Positions 10,543 to 18,376 are shown, numbered from the stretch's first letter. The stretch is DNA of 32,327 bases from Streptomyces cahuitamycinicus (GCF_002891435.1 NZ_POUC01000040.1:1-32327), one strand, 5' to 3'. Made by a program: numbers and translations. The notes: a model not told the origin generated them from the letters alone.

Positions 10543-10570
10543 GCGACCAGGGCCGATCGGTCCTGGTCGC
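10543..10570. promoter_or_regulatory. 28-bp near-perfect palindrome, candidate operator
   Basis: Two 14-base arms with no spacer: GCGACCAGGGCCGA then TCGGTCCTGGTCGC. Thirteen of the 14 pairs match (only G10552/T10561 do not), with CCGATCGG at the centre. It lies 35-62 bp upstream of the protease start codon, in the position of a promoter operator. A spacerless dyad of this length suits a dimeric repressor better than a terminator. The regulator is not identifiable here. Confidence 0.6.
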
Positions 10571-10696
10571 AGACGGTCCGAACGGCAAGCCCGGACGATC
10601 GCACAGCTTTACGCAAGGGGGAGTTCTTTGGGGAGGATTGACGAAACCAAGTGGAGATATGGGGAAAACCCGCGATGCGATTTGTGAACATCAGTC

Positions 10697-10731
10697 CTGA
10701 AGGTGACGAAGAAATCGGTTAACGTCCCCAA
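10697..10731 (+). promoter_or_regulatory. Candidate leaderless promoter of the NUDIX gene
   Basis: CTGAAG at 10697-10702 and TAACGT at 10720-10725 are 17 bp apart. If the GTG at 10732 is the first transcribed base, TAACGT sits at -12 to -7, the right place. No Shine-Dalgarno sequence precedes the GTG, which fits a leaderless mRNA, a common type in streptomycetes. The -35 match is weak. Confidence 0.4.
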
Positions 10732-11190
10732 GTGCGACAGAAGTTGAGGGTGGCGGCCTACGCCATATGCGTCCGGGACGGACAGATCCTGCTCGCCCGC
10801 TCGACCGCCCAGGACGGCACGCCCGAGTGGGTCGTGCCGGGCGGCGGCATGGAGCACGGCGAGGACCCCTACGACACCGTGCGACGGGAGGTGGAGGAGG
10901 AGACCGGGTACCGCATCGAGGTGACCGGACTGCTCGGCGTGAACTCCTCCACCCGCGTCTTCCGCGACGGCCTCGGACGCGCCGTCGAAAACCACGGCGT
11001 CCGGTTCGTCTACGAGTGCCGGATCATCGGCGGCGAGCTCCGCAACGAGGTGAACGGTTCCACCGACCTCGCGGCCTGGCAGGACCTGGCCGCGGTCCCC
11101 GCTCTCGTCCGGGTGCCGATGGTCGACATCGCCCTGCGGATGTGGCGCGAACGCCCGGTCACCGGACGGCTGGCCGACGTCCCCGAGTAG
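10732..11190 (+). CDS. NUDIX hydrolase
   Basis: A 152-residue cytoplasmic enzyme of the family that hydrolyses nucleoside diphosphates linked to another group (X). The Nudix box fits at residues 38-60: Gly38, Glu44, Arg52-Glu53, Glu56-Glu57 and Gly59 in GGGMEHGEDPYDTVRREVEE and TGY, the magnesium-binding loop-helix. The strands before it (RVAAYAICVRDGQILLARS) and the loop WVVPGGG are typical. The substrate cannot be assigned. The start is GTG at 10732; there is no ribosome-binding site and the promoter-like boxes upstream suggest a leaderless transcript. The end of the gene lies in a 54-bp tandem duplication that includes the stop codon. It is divergent from the secreted protease. Confidence 0.9.
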   Translation: MRQKLRVAAYAICVRDGQILLARSTAQDGTPEWVVPGGGMEHGEDPYDTVRREVEEETGYRIEVTGLLGVNSSTRVFRDGLGRAVENHGVRFVYECRIIGGELRNEVNGSTDLAAWQDLAAVPALVRVPMVDIALRMWRERPVTGRLADVPE

Positions 11191-11255
11191 GTGTCCTGCC
11201 CCGAACGCCCGGTCACCGGACGGCCGGCCGACGCCCCCGAGTAGGCGCACTACCC
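11148..11255. repeat. 54-bp tandem duplication covering the NUDIX stop codon
   Basis: Copy 1 at 11148-11201 and copy 2 at 11202-11255 both read CGAACGCCCGGTCACCGGAC and continue through GAGTAG, with a few substitutions. The period is exactly 18 codons, so the second copy is in frame after the stop: readthrough would add VSCPERPVTGRPADAPE and stop at the duplicated TAG. A decayed third start (GAACGCCGTGTGACCGG, 11265 on) may follow. Confidence 0.85.
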
Positions 11256-11365
11256 CGGAAGATGAACGCCGTGTGACCGGCTCCGGGCCGTATCCGGAGC
11301 AGGCGACGACGCGCAGGGTAGTCCAAGATCCACGTACGGTGATCGGCGCTGCGCGTTGCCGCCTC

Positions 11366-11408
11366 GTTCACGCGCAGGTCATTCCCGGTGCCAACGATCG
11401 AGTAGAAG
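11366..11408 (+). promoter_or_regulatory. PhoP-box-like direct repeat and -10 box
   Basis: Adjacent 11-base units GTTCACGCGCA (11366-11376) and GGTCATTCCCG (11377-11387) resemble the Streptomyces PHO-box consensus as I know it (G-G/T-TCA-YYY-R-G/C-G); a weaker unit, GTTGCCGCCTC, precedes them. A TAGAAG (11403-11408), close to the actinomycete -10 consensus, follows about 17 bp after a plausible -35 overlapping the second unit. The gene downstream is an exported phosphoesterase, which makes phosphate control reasonable. Binding is unproven. Confidence 0.5.
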
Positions 11409-11435
11409 CGGGGTGTTCACGCCGTGAACGCCCCG
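11409..11435. promoter_or_regulatory. Hairpin/dyad near the phosphoesterase transcription start
   Basis: A 12-bp inverted repeat, CGGGGTGTTCAC and GTGAACGCCCCG, with a GCC loop and one T-G pair. It begins one base after the candidate -10 box, so it would lie at the 5' end of the phosphoesterase mRNA. It could be an operator, a 5' stabilising stem, or the terminator of the NUDIX transcript (though over 200 bp past its stop). Confidence 0.5.
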
Positions 11436-11475
11436 CGACCACTGCCGACGCGTTCGCACTCGGGGAGAGAAGCGC

Positions 11476-13236
11476 ATGTCGCGCACACGCTCAGTCACCG
11501 GCTCCGGCCGGGGCATCCACCGTCGTTCCGTCCTCGCCGCCACCGGCGCGGTCGCCCTGGCCGGGGGCGTCGGCTACGCCCTGCGGCCCAGCGACAGCCA
11601 GGCCGCCACGGGCACTCAGCAGGCCACCGAGGGCGTCGCCGCCTCCTCGCGGCAGGCACCGGCCGCACCACTCGCCCCCTACACCAAGGGCACCACCGTG
11701 GCGTCCGTGGCCGCCCCGCGCGGCAGCTCCGGCTACCGCCGTCTGAACGACGGGCCCGGGTGGCAGCGGGTCGTCCGCTCCGACCTGGCCGCGCCCAAGC
11801 CCGGCCGGGCCGGCCGCCGCACCCCGCTCGCCGCGTTCGTACAGCTCACCGACCTGCACATCATCGACGCCCAGCACCCGCTGCGTCTGGAGTACCTGCG
11901 CTCGGCCGACATCCACGCCTGGCGGCCGCACGAGGCGCTGACCGTGCAGGGCGCCATCGCCCTGGTGGAGCGGATCAACGCGCTGCGCGGTGCCCCCGTC
12001 ACCGGCTCCCCGCTTCACTTCGCCATGACCACCGGCGACAACACGGACAACAACGCCAAGTCCGAGCTGGACTGGTTCTTGAAGATCATGAGCGGCGGGC
12101 GCATCACGCCCAACAGCGGGGACCCGCGCCGGTACGAGGGTGTCCAGAACAGCGGCCTCAAGCAGTACTGGCAGCCGGACGCCCCGGTCCGCGACAGCGA
12201 CAAGCAGGCGGGCTTCCCCCACCTCGACGGCTTCCTGAAGGCCGCGATCCGCGAGGTGCGCAGCCCCGGCCTCAACCTGCCCTGGTACTCGACGGTCGGC
12301 AACCACGACTCGCTGCCGATGGGCTGCTACGCCTCGCACGGCGACTCGTACCTCACCGAACTCGCCGTCGGCGGCAGGAAGCTGATGGACGTCTCCGCGG
12401 CCGAGGCGCAACGGCTCCAGGCGCAGATCAAGAAGGCCCGCGACCCCGAGGGTGTCCGCTACCACGACTTCCTCACGTCCCACGCCCGCGGCATGCGGTC
12501 GGTCACTCCTGACGAGAGGCGCGCGCCCTTCACTCCGGCCGAGTACCTCCGGGCACACCTGGACCCGGCCCACCGCGGCGTCGGCCCGGCCGGCCACGGC
12601 TACTCCTCCGCGAACCTGGACGCGGGCACCCAGTACTACGCCTTCCGCATCTCCGACGACGTCATCGGCATCAGCCTGGACACCACCGACTCCGGCGGCC
12701 ACTACGAGGGGTCCATCGGCACGGCCCAGCTGAAGTGGCTCGACAAGACGCTGCGGGACAACAAGGACTCCTACGCGGTGATCTTCAGCCACCACACCAG
12801 CAAGACGATGACGAACCTGCGCAGCGACCCGGCCCGCCCCGCCGAGCGCCGTCACGACGGCCAGGAGGTCCTCGCCCTGCTCGGCGGCCACCCCAGGGTG
12901 CTCGCGTGGGTGAACGGGCACATCCACAAGAACGTCATCACCCCGCACGCCCTGGCGAGCGGCGGCTCCTTCTGGGAGATCTCCACGGCCTCCCACGTCG
13001 ACTTCCCGCAGCTGGCCCGGGTCATCGAGCTGACCGACAACAAGGACGGCACGATCTCCCTCTTCACCACCCTCGTCGAGTCCTCCGCCCCGCACCGCAC
13101 GGACTTCTCCGACCTCTCCCAGACCGGCCTCGCGGCCCTCTACCGCGAACTGTCCCTCAACGCGCCCGGCGCACGCACCACCCTCGGCGGCGCCCCGGAG
13201 GACCGCAACACCGAGCTGGTGCTCAAGAAGGGCTGA
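11476..13236 (+). CDS. Tat-exported metallophosphoesterase (TIGR03767-like)
   Basis: A 586-residue calcineurin-like phosphoesterase. The N-terminus carries a twin-arginine motif (HRRSVLAATGAVALAGG, residues 15-31), so folded, metal-loaded export is likely. The five metallophosphatase motifs appear in order: Asp126 and His128 in LTDLHIID, GDN at 187-189, GNHD at 275-278, FSHHTS, and GHIH in the C-terminal third. The long insertions between motifs (for example 200-265) fit the actinobacterial subgroup I know as TIGR03767. It probably hydrolyses phosphomonoesters or diesters outside the membrane; the substrate is not known. The start ATG at 11476 has GGGAGAGAAG upstream. A PhoP-box-like repeat 89-110 bp upstream suggests induction under phosphate limitation. 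A terminator follows at 13248. Confidence 0.92.
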   Translation: MSRTRSVTGSGRGIHRRSVLAATGAVALAGGVGYALRPSDSQAATGTQQATEGVAASSRQAPAAPLAPYTKGTTVASVAAPRGSSGYRRLNDGPGWQRVVRSDLAAPKPGRAGRRTPLAAFVQLTDLHIIDAQHPLRLEYLRSADIHAWRPHEALTVQGAIALVERINALRGAPVTGSPLHFAMTTGDNTDNNAKSELDWFLKIMSGGRITPNSGDPRRYEGVQNSGLKQYWQPDAPVRDSDKQAGFPHLDGFLKAAIREVRSPGLNLPWYSTVGNHDSLPMGCYASHGDSYLTELAVGGRKLMDVSAAEAQRLQAQIKKARDPEGVRYHDFLTSHARGMRSVTPDERRAPFTPAEYLRAHLDPAHRGVGPAGHGYSSANLDAGTQYYAFRISDDVIGISLDTTDSGGHYEGSIGTAQLKWLDKTLRDNKDSYAVIFSHHTSKTMTNLRSDPARPAERRHDGQEVLALLGGHPRVLAWVNGHIHKNVITPHALASGGSFWEISTASHVDFPQLARVIELTDNKDGTISLFTTLVESSAPHRTDFSDLSQTGLAALYRELSLNAPGARTTLGGAPEDRNTELVLKKG

Positions 13237-13247
13237 ATCCCGCTCAA

Positions 13248-13276
13248 CCGGCCCGGACACGGTCAACCCGGGCCGG
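13248..13276 (+). terminator. Terminator after the metallophosphoesterase gene
   Basis: A perfect 9-bp stem (CCGGCCCGG / CCGGGCCGG) with an 11-base loop, starting 12 bases after the stop codon and ending 55 bases before the next start. It separates the metallophosphoesterase and serine hydrolase transcripts, although readthrough is possible. Confidence 0.7.
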
Positions 13277-13331
13277 GCGGCCCCGGTCCCTCCCCCCGAC
13301 ACGGTTCGAAGTGGCAGGGGGAAACGGGGAC

Positions 13332-14480
13332 ATGAAGAGACACGCACGTACGACCCTGACGGCGGCGACCGCGGTGGCACTGACGGCGGCCCTGGCGGCC
13401 CCGGCACTGGCAGCGGTCCCCGGTAAGGCTCACGGCGGCCATGACGCGACCCGGCAGGCGGTACGGGCCGCGGTCGCCGACGGCGTCCCGGGCGTGACCG
13501 TGACGGTGCGGCGGGGGCACGGCACCTGGGCGGCCACGGCCGGCGTGGGCGACCCCGCGACGGGCAAGCCCCGTTCGACGGGGGACCACTACCGCGTCGC
13601 CAGCATCACGAAGACGTTCGTCGCGACCGTCGTCCTGCAACTGGAGGCGGAGGGGAAGCTCTCGCTCGACGACACGGTGGAGGAATGGCTGCCGGGCGTG
13701 GTCCGGGGCAACGGCCACGACGGGCGGCGGATCACCCTGCGCCGGCTCCTGAACCACACCAGCGGCATCTTCGACTACCTGCGCGACCCCGGTTTCCAGC
13801 AGAAGTACATGACCGCGGACGGCTTCATGCAGCACCGCTTCGACCAGGCCGACCCCGAGGACCTGCTCGCCATCGCGATGGCGAACGAGCCGTCCTCCGA
13901 TCCGGGCGGGTCGTTCACGTACTCCAACACCAACTACGTCCTGGCCGCGCTGGTGATCGAGAAGGCCACGGGCAACGGTTACGGCGAGGAGATCGACCGC
14001 CGGATCATCGACCCTCTGCACCTGACCTCCACGTCGGTCCCCACCACCCGCGTCACCCTGCCCCGGCCCAGCAGCCGCGCCCACTCCAAGCTGGCCAGGA
14101 CGGACACGGGCCCGACGTACGACGTCACGGAACTGAACCCGCGCCTGGCCTACGGCTCCGGCCAGATGGTCTCCAGCTCGGCCGACCTGACCCGTTTCTA
14201 CTCGGCCCTGCTGCGCGGCAGGCTGCTCCCACCGCGGCAGCTGAAGAAGATGAAGACCACGGTCCCCTCCAGTCGCGCAACCAGCCGTTACGGTCTGGGG
14301 CTCGTCGACCGCAAGCTCAGCTGCGGTGTCCACGTCTGGGGCCACGACGGCGGCATCACCGGCTCCAACTCGGACGCCGTGACGACCGGGGACGGCCGCC
14401 ACTCCTTGGCGGTCAACTTCAACGGGGACTGGTCGGGCAGCACGGAAGCGGTCGTCGAGGCGGAGTTCTGCGGCCCGTAG
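13332..14480 (+). CDS. Secreted serine hydrolase, beta-lactamase/DD-peptidase fold
   Basis: A 382-residue exported protein of the class C beta-lactamase / D-alanyl-D-alanine carboxypeptidase family (S12). The signal peptide is MKRHARTTLTAATAVALTAA onward, ending near APALA-AV (about residue 28). The three active-site motifs are Ser91-I-T-Lys94 in VASITKTF, Tyr196-S-Asn198 in FTYSNTN, and GHDGG at 336-340, the family's HxG version of the KTG box. This combination is more typical of DD-peptidases and esterases than of true beta-lactamases, so I would not call it a resistance gene. The start ATG at 13332 follows GGGGGAAACGGGGAC, a usable ribosome site. A strong terminator follows the stop. Confidence 0.92.
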   Translation: MKRHARTTLTAATAVALTAALAAPALAAVPGKAHGGHDATRQAVRAAVADGVPGVTVTVRRGHGTWAATAGVGDPATGKPRSTGDHYRVASITKTFVATVVLQLEAEGKLSLDDTVEEWLPGVVRGNGHDGRRITLRRLLNHTSGIFDYLRDPGFQQKYMTADGFMQHRFDQADPEDLLAIAMANEPSSDPGGSFTYSNTNYVLAALVIEKATGNGYGEEIDRRIIDPLHLTSTSVPTTRVTLPRPSSRAHSKLARTDTGPTYDVTELNPRLAYGSGQMVSSSADLTRFYSALLRGRLLPPRQLKKMKTTVPSSRATSRYGLGLVDRKLSCGVHVWGHDGGITGSNSDAVTTGDGRHSLAVNFNGDWSGSTEAVVEAEFCGP

Positions 14481-14493
14481 CGCCCCACGGTGC

Positions 14494-14531
14494 GAGGAGG
14501 GGCCGCCCGGCGCGCCCGGCGGCCCCTTCTC
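14494..14531. terminator. Bidirectional terminator, serine hydrolase / nuclease-like gene
   Basis: The core stem GGGGCCGCC (14499-14507) pairs with GGCGGCCCC (14518-14526); flanking purines and pyrimidines (GAGGA with TTCTC) extend it with one G-T wobble. On the plus strand it is followed by a pyrimidine run. It lies between convergent stops at 14480 and 14561. Confidence 0.82.
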
Positions 14532-14560
14532 TCCCCTCCTGGTCCTGCCCCGGTCCGTCA

Positions 14561-15601
14561 CTACCGGGGCAGCACGGCGACATACGCCGCCGGTTCGCGG
14601 TCGGCCGAGGCCATCAGGGCCGTGCGGAGCACCGTCGCCTGCTGCTCCGGGGAATCGCGGAGCTTGCGCGGCGTGATGTGGACGACCGTGATGCCGAGCC
14701 GCTCCAGGTGCTCGCGCTTGCGGGCGTACTCGGACCACAGGGCGTCGTCGTCCTGCCGGGGCGCCCGGGTGTCGAGCTCCACCGCCACCGCCTGGTCGGG
14801 CCAGTACGCGTCGAGGCCGCCGAGGTAGGGGCCGCCGGGGAGGCGCAGGTCGACGTTCCAGACCGGCTCGGGCAGGTCGTACTCGCGGATCATCCGGTAC
14901 AGGCGGTCCTCCGCGCGTGCCCGGCCCTCGGCGAGCAGGGAGTCCACCGCGTCCACGACGTGCGGGCGGCTCAGCAGCCGGGCCTGGTTCAGCTCACGGA
15001 CCACCGCCGCCGGGTCGCAGTGGCCGCCGCGGACCGCCTCCGTGAGCAGCCGGCGGACGGTGCCGGCGTCCGCGAGTTCGGCCACCGCGTCGGCCAGCGC
15101 GCGGGCGACCGGCGCCACCGGAACCCCCGTGACCTGCTCGGGGTCGGGCATGGCGGGCGTGCGGACGATGCGCGCGCAGCCCGTGGAGCGCAGCCTCCGC
15201 AGCCGCGGGACCAGGACGTCGATGGTGTCCAGGGACGGCAGCGGGGGAGTGGAGGAGAAGCCGTGCAAGGTCAGCGCGGCCAGACCGGTGATCAGCGCCT
15301 CGGGGTAGGCGGGGGCGTGCGGCCGGCTCCCGCCCGGCTGGGCGGGGACCCCGGTGCCGCGCTCCCGCGCCGCGTACATCAGCACCGTGTGCAGCCGTTC
15401 CTCGCTGGTCGGCGGGCCCGGGTGGAGCAGGACGACGCCCGGGAGGAGCTGCTGCCAGGGGCCGCCCGCGCGGCACTGCTCGTTCGTCTCGGCCGTGGAG
15501 ACGCCTTGCGAGCGGAGCCGGGCCGTGGTCGTCACACGGAGGCGGCCACCGCCGGACAGGTAGTGCAGCGGGCGGGGGGAGAGCGGGGTGTTGTGGGTCA
15601 T
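14561..15601 (-). CDS. Nuclease-like protein with AbiEi-like N-terminus
   Basis: 346 residues, function not established. The N-terminal region (RLRVTTTARLRSQGVSTAE, residues 20-38, then GPWQQLLPGVVLLHPGPP) resembles the winged-helix/AbiEi-like domain seen in many actinobacterial orphan proteins. The C-terminus (about 230-315) looks like a Vsr/DUF559-type PD-(D/E)xK fold: GGLDAYWP (Asp264), AVELDTRA (Glu275, Asp277), then a charged helix SEYARKREHLERLGITVVHIT. A DNA-cleaving role is inference only. No toxin or antitoxin partner is adjacent, so a toxin-antitoxin label is not supported. The ATG at 15601 gives MTHNTPLSP; an upstream in-frame start at 15661 is less likely because candidate promoter boxes overlap it. 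The ribosome site is weak. Confidence 0.78.
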   Translation of the reverse strand: MTHNTPLSPRPLHYLSGGGRLRVTTTARLRSQGVSTAETNEQCRAGGPWQQLLPGVVLLHPGPPTSEERLHTVLMYAARERGTGVPAQPGGSRPHAPAYPEALITGLAALTLHGFSSTPPLPSLDTIDVLVPRLRRLRSTGCARIVRTPAMPDPEQVTGVPVAPVARALADAVAELADAGTVRRLLTEAVRGGHCDPAAVVRELNQARLLSRPHVVDAVDSLLAEGRARAEDRLYRMIREYDLPEPVWNVDLRLPGGPYLGGLDAYWPDQAVAVELDTRAPRQDDDALWSEYARKREHLERLGITVVHITPRKLRDSPEQQATVLRTALMASADREPAAYVAVLPR

Positions 15602-15640
15602 GCCCGCAATGTGCCGCGCTCCGGCCTTCTTTGAACCGCT

Positions 15641-15669
15641 GTTACACGTCCGTCGACACATGCGGACAA
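15641..15669 (-). promoter_or_regulatory. Candidate promoter of the nuclease-like gene
   Basis: On the minus strand TTGTCC (15669-15664) is followed after 17 bp by TGTAAC (15646-15641), ending about 40 bp before the ATG. It lies just downstream of the terminator of the preceding gene, as expected for an independent transcript. The match is moderate. Confidence 0.35.
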
Positions 15670-15703
15670 TCCAGCCCTAAAGGACGGGTGTTCGGATGCC
15701 GAA

Positions 15704-15737
15704 AACCCCTGGTCCGTTCGGGTGCGGGCCAGGGGTT
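15704..15737 (-). terminator. Terminator after the second aminopeptidase N gene
   Basis: A perfect 9-bp stem, AACCCCTGG and CCAGGGGTT, with a 16-base loop, 60 bp after the minus-strand stop at 15797. On the minus strand the right arm is followed by TTCGG. It insulates the nuclease-like gene from pepN readthrough. Confidence 0.75.
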
Positions 15738-15796
15738 GCGGCTCACGGGGCGATCGTCTCGTAACGAGGGCGGAACGCCCGAATCTCAGGCCAAAG

Positions 15797-18376
15797 CTAC
15801 TGGTCAGCGGCCTCGTCGCACGCCTGTCCACGCAACGCGCGTGCCAGGTCGTCACGGGACTCCAGCACCAGTCGGCGCAGCGCCGGGGCCGCCTCCTCGT
15901 GGGTGTCCAGCCACGCGTCCGTGGCGTCCAGCGTCTCCTGGGACTGCTGCATGGACGGGAACAGGCCCTGCACCACGTGCATGCCGATCTGGATCGACCG
16001 CTCGGACCAGACCCGCTCGATCGCCGCGAAGTACTTCTCGGCGTACGGCGCGATCAGCTCCCGCTGCGAGCCCTGGGAGAAGCCCGCGATGGTCGCCTCG
16101 ACCATGGCGTTGGACAGCGCGTCCGACTCCACGACCTGCGCCCATGCCTGTGCCTTCACCGCCTCGGACGGGCGGGCCGCCAGGCAGCGCACCTGATGCC
16201 GCTTGCCGGAGGCGGTGTCGTCCCGTGCCAGCTCCTCGGCCAGCGCCTTCTCGTCCACGGCGCCGTGCGCGGCCAGCGGCTCCAGGAAGGCCCAGCGCAG
16301 CTCCTGGTCCAGGTCGAGGCCGTCGACCGTCGCCGTGCCCGCGAGCAGGTCGCGCAGCAGCTCGAAGTCGGCTTCGGCGGTGGCCGTCCGGGCGAAGAAG
16401 CGGGCCCAGGCCAGTTGGTGCTCGCTGCCCGGACCTGCCGCGTACAGCTCGCGGCGGGCGCCCTCGGCGAGCAGCCGGGCGGCCGTCTCGCGCCGGGCGG
16501 ACGCCGTGTAGTGGGTGACCGCCGACTGGGCCCAGGCGTGCAGCATCTGCACGACGCCGATCTCGGACTCGCGCCCGCCGAACCGCAGCACCAGGTCCAC
16601 GAAGTCCCGCGCCGGCAGCAGGGCGTCACGCGTCATGTTCCACAGCGCCGACCAGCACAGGGCGCGCGCGAGCGGGTCGGTGACCGAGCCCAGGTGCTCG
16701 CGCAGGGTCGCCAGCGACGTCTCGTCGAAGCGGGTCTTGCAGTACGTCAGGTCGTCGTCGTTGACCAGGACCAGGTCCGGTGCCTCGGCTCCGGCCAGTT
16801 CCGCCACGACCGTCCGGGCGCCGTCGACGTCGGTCTCCACGCGCGCGTAGCGCTCCACGGCCCCGCCGTCCGTCACCCGGTACAGGCCCACCGCGACCCG
16901 GTGCGGGCGCAGCTCGGGGTGCGACTCCGCGGCCTCCTGCACCACCGCCGGCTCCTCGACGCGGCCGTCCGCGTCCAGCAGCACCTGCGGTGTCAGCGAG
17001 TTCACCCCGGCCGTCTGCAGCCAGGACCGTGACCAGGCGCTCATGTCCCGGCCGCTCGTCTCCTCCAGTACCGACAGCAGGTCACCGAGGCGCGTGTTGC
17101 CGTACGCGTGCCGCTTGAAGTAGCGCCGGGCGCCCTCCAGGAAGGCCTCCTCGCCGACGTACGCCGCGAGCTGCTTCAGCACCGACGCGCCCTTGGCGTA
17201 CGTGATGCCGTCGAAGTTCAGCTTGGCGTCCTGCAGGTCGCGGATGTCCGCCGTGACCGGGTGTGTGGAGGGCAGCTGGTCGGCGCGGTAGGCCCAGGCC
17301 TTGCGGCGGTTGGCGAAGGTGATCCAGCCGTTGACGAAGCGGGTCGCGCCGACGAGGGAGAACTCGCCCATGAAGTCCGCGAAGGACTCCTTCAGCCACA
17401 GGTCGTCCCACCACTCCATGGTGACCAGGTCGCCGAACCACATGTGCGCCATCTCGTGCAGGATGACGTTGGCCCGGCCCTCGTAGGACGCCTGCGTCAC
17501 CTTCCCGCGGAAGATGAACTCCTCCCGGAACGTCACCAGGCCCGGGTTCTCCATCGCGCCCAGGTTGTACTCGGGCACGAACGCCTGGTCGTACTTCCCG
17601 AACGGGTACGGGTAGTCGAAGTGGTCGTGGAAGAAGTCCAGGCCCTGCTTGGTGACGAGGAACACGTCATCGGCGTCGAAGTAGGGCGCGAGGCCCTTGC
17701 GGCACAGGGCGCCGAGCGGGATCTCCAGCGTCGTGCCGTCCGCGAAGGCGCGCGTGTAGGAATCCGTCACGTAGTGGTACGGGCCCGCCACCACACACGT
17801 GATGTACGTCGAGATCGGCTTGGTCTCGGCGAACCGCCACACCCCGTCGGCCTGCTCACCGGCCCCGTTGCTCCACACCGTCCAGCCCTCGGGCGCCCGC
17901 ACCTCGAAGCGGTACGGGGCCTTCAGGTCGGGCTGCTCGAAGTTGGCGAAGACCCGGCGCGAGTCGGCCGGCTCGTACTGCGTGTACAGGTACACCTCGC
18001 CGTCCTCGGGGTCGACGAAGCGGTGCAGTCCCTCACCGGTGCGCGAGTAGGCGCACTGGGCGTCGACCACCAGCTCGTTGTCCGCGGCCAGGTCCTCCAG
18101 CGTGATCCGGGAGCCGTCGAAGACCTCGCCGGGGTCCAGATCACGGCCGTTGAGTGAGACGGCCGTCACACTCGGCGCGATCAGGTCGGCGAAGCTGCTC
18201 GCCCCGGGCTCGTTGCAGCGGAAGCGGACCGTCGTCACGGAGCGGAAGGCGCGGGGCCCGTCCCCCCGGTCCTCACCGACCGCGGACCGCAGGTCGAGGG
18301 ACACCTCGTACCCGTCGACGCTCAGCAGGGCGGCCCGCTCCCGGGCCTCGTCGCGGGACAGATTCTCACCGGGCAC
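15797..18376 (-). CDS. pepN: Aminopeptidase N, M1 family (copy 2)
   Basis: A second cytoplasmic zinc aminopeptidase, also 859 residues. GAMEN is at about 273-277, HEMAH at 307-311 and Glu330 in LKESFA completes HExxH-x18-E. It aligns along its length with the copy at 932-3511 (shared blocks include GEGLHRFVDP, FGDLVTMEWW, FDGITYAKGASVLKQL), but differs at many positions, for example GAMENPG here and GAMENAG there, so it is an old duplication. All catalytic residues are kept. The start is GTG at 18376 with GAGGAG eight bases upstream, the same layout as copy 1; the possible earlier start at 18472 adds an arginine-rich, non-family extension. It is followed by a terminator and is divergent from the DsbA-like gene. 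Confidence 0.95.
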   Translation of the reverse strand: MPGENLSRDEARERAALLSVDGYEVSLDLRSAVGEDRGDGPRAFRSVTTVRFRCNEPGASSFADLIAPSVTAVSLNGRDLDPGEVFDGSRITLEDLAADNELVVDAQCAYSRTGEGLHRFVDPEDGEVYLYTQYEPADSRRVFANFEQPDLKAPYRFEVRAPEGWTVWSNGAGEQADGVWRFAETKPISTYITCVVAGPYHYVTDSYTRAFADGTTLEIPLGALCRKGLAPYFDADDVFLVTKQGLDFFHDHFDYPYPFGKYDQAFVPEYNLGAMENPGLVTFREEFIFRGKVTQASYEGRANVILHEMAHMWFGDLVTMEWWDDLWLKESFADFMGEFSLVGATRFVNGWITFANRRKAWAYRADQLPSTHPVTADIRDLQDAKLNFDGITYAKGASVLKQLAAYVGEEAFLEGARRYFKRHAYGNTRLGDLLSVLEETSGRDMSAWSRSWLQTAGVNSLTPQVLLDADGRVEEPAVVQEAAESHPELRPHRVAVGLYRVTDGGAVERYARVETDVDGARTVVAELAGAEAPDLVLVNDDDLTYCKTRFDETSLATLREHLGSVTDPLARALCWSALWNMTRDALLPARDFVDLVLRFGGRESEIGVVQMLHAWAQSAVTHYTASARRETAARLLAEGARRELYAAGPGSEHQLAWARFFARTATAEADFELLRDLLAGTATVDGLDLDQELRWAFLEPLAAHGAVDEKALAEELARDDTASGKRHQVRCLAARPSEAVKAQAWAQVVESDALSNAMVEATIAGFSQGSQRELIAPYAEKYFAAIERVWSERSIQIGMHVVQGLFPSMQQSQETLDATDAWLDTHEEAAPALRRLVLESRDDLARALRGQACDEAADQ

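Noticed and set aside
10514..10691. Upstream N-terminal extension of the protease frame
   Set aside because: It has no family similarity, would cover the palindrome, and the ATG at 10508 has a ribosome site and a signal peptide straight after it.
10718..10723. A third GTTAAC, before the NUDIX gene, as another DeoR site
   Set aside because: It is single, without the 21-bp partner, and is better explained as part of the -10 region.
11491..13407. 638-codon minus-strand frame opposite the metallophosphoesterase
   Set aside because: No family motifs and it overlaps a gene with all five phosphoesterase motifs; a GC-bias shadow.
13332..14480. Beta-lactamase resistance gene
   Set aside because: The SxxK, YxN and HxG motifs are shared by DD-peptidases and esterases; nothing points to beta-lactam hydrolysis.
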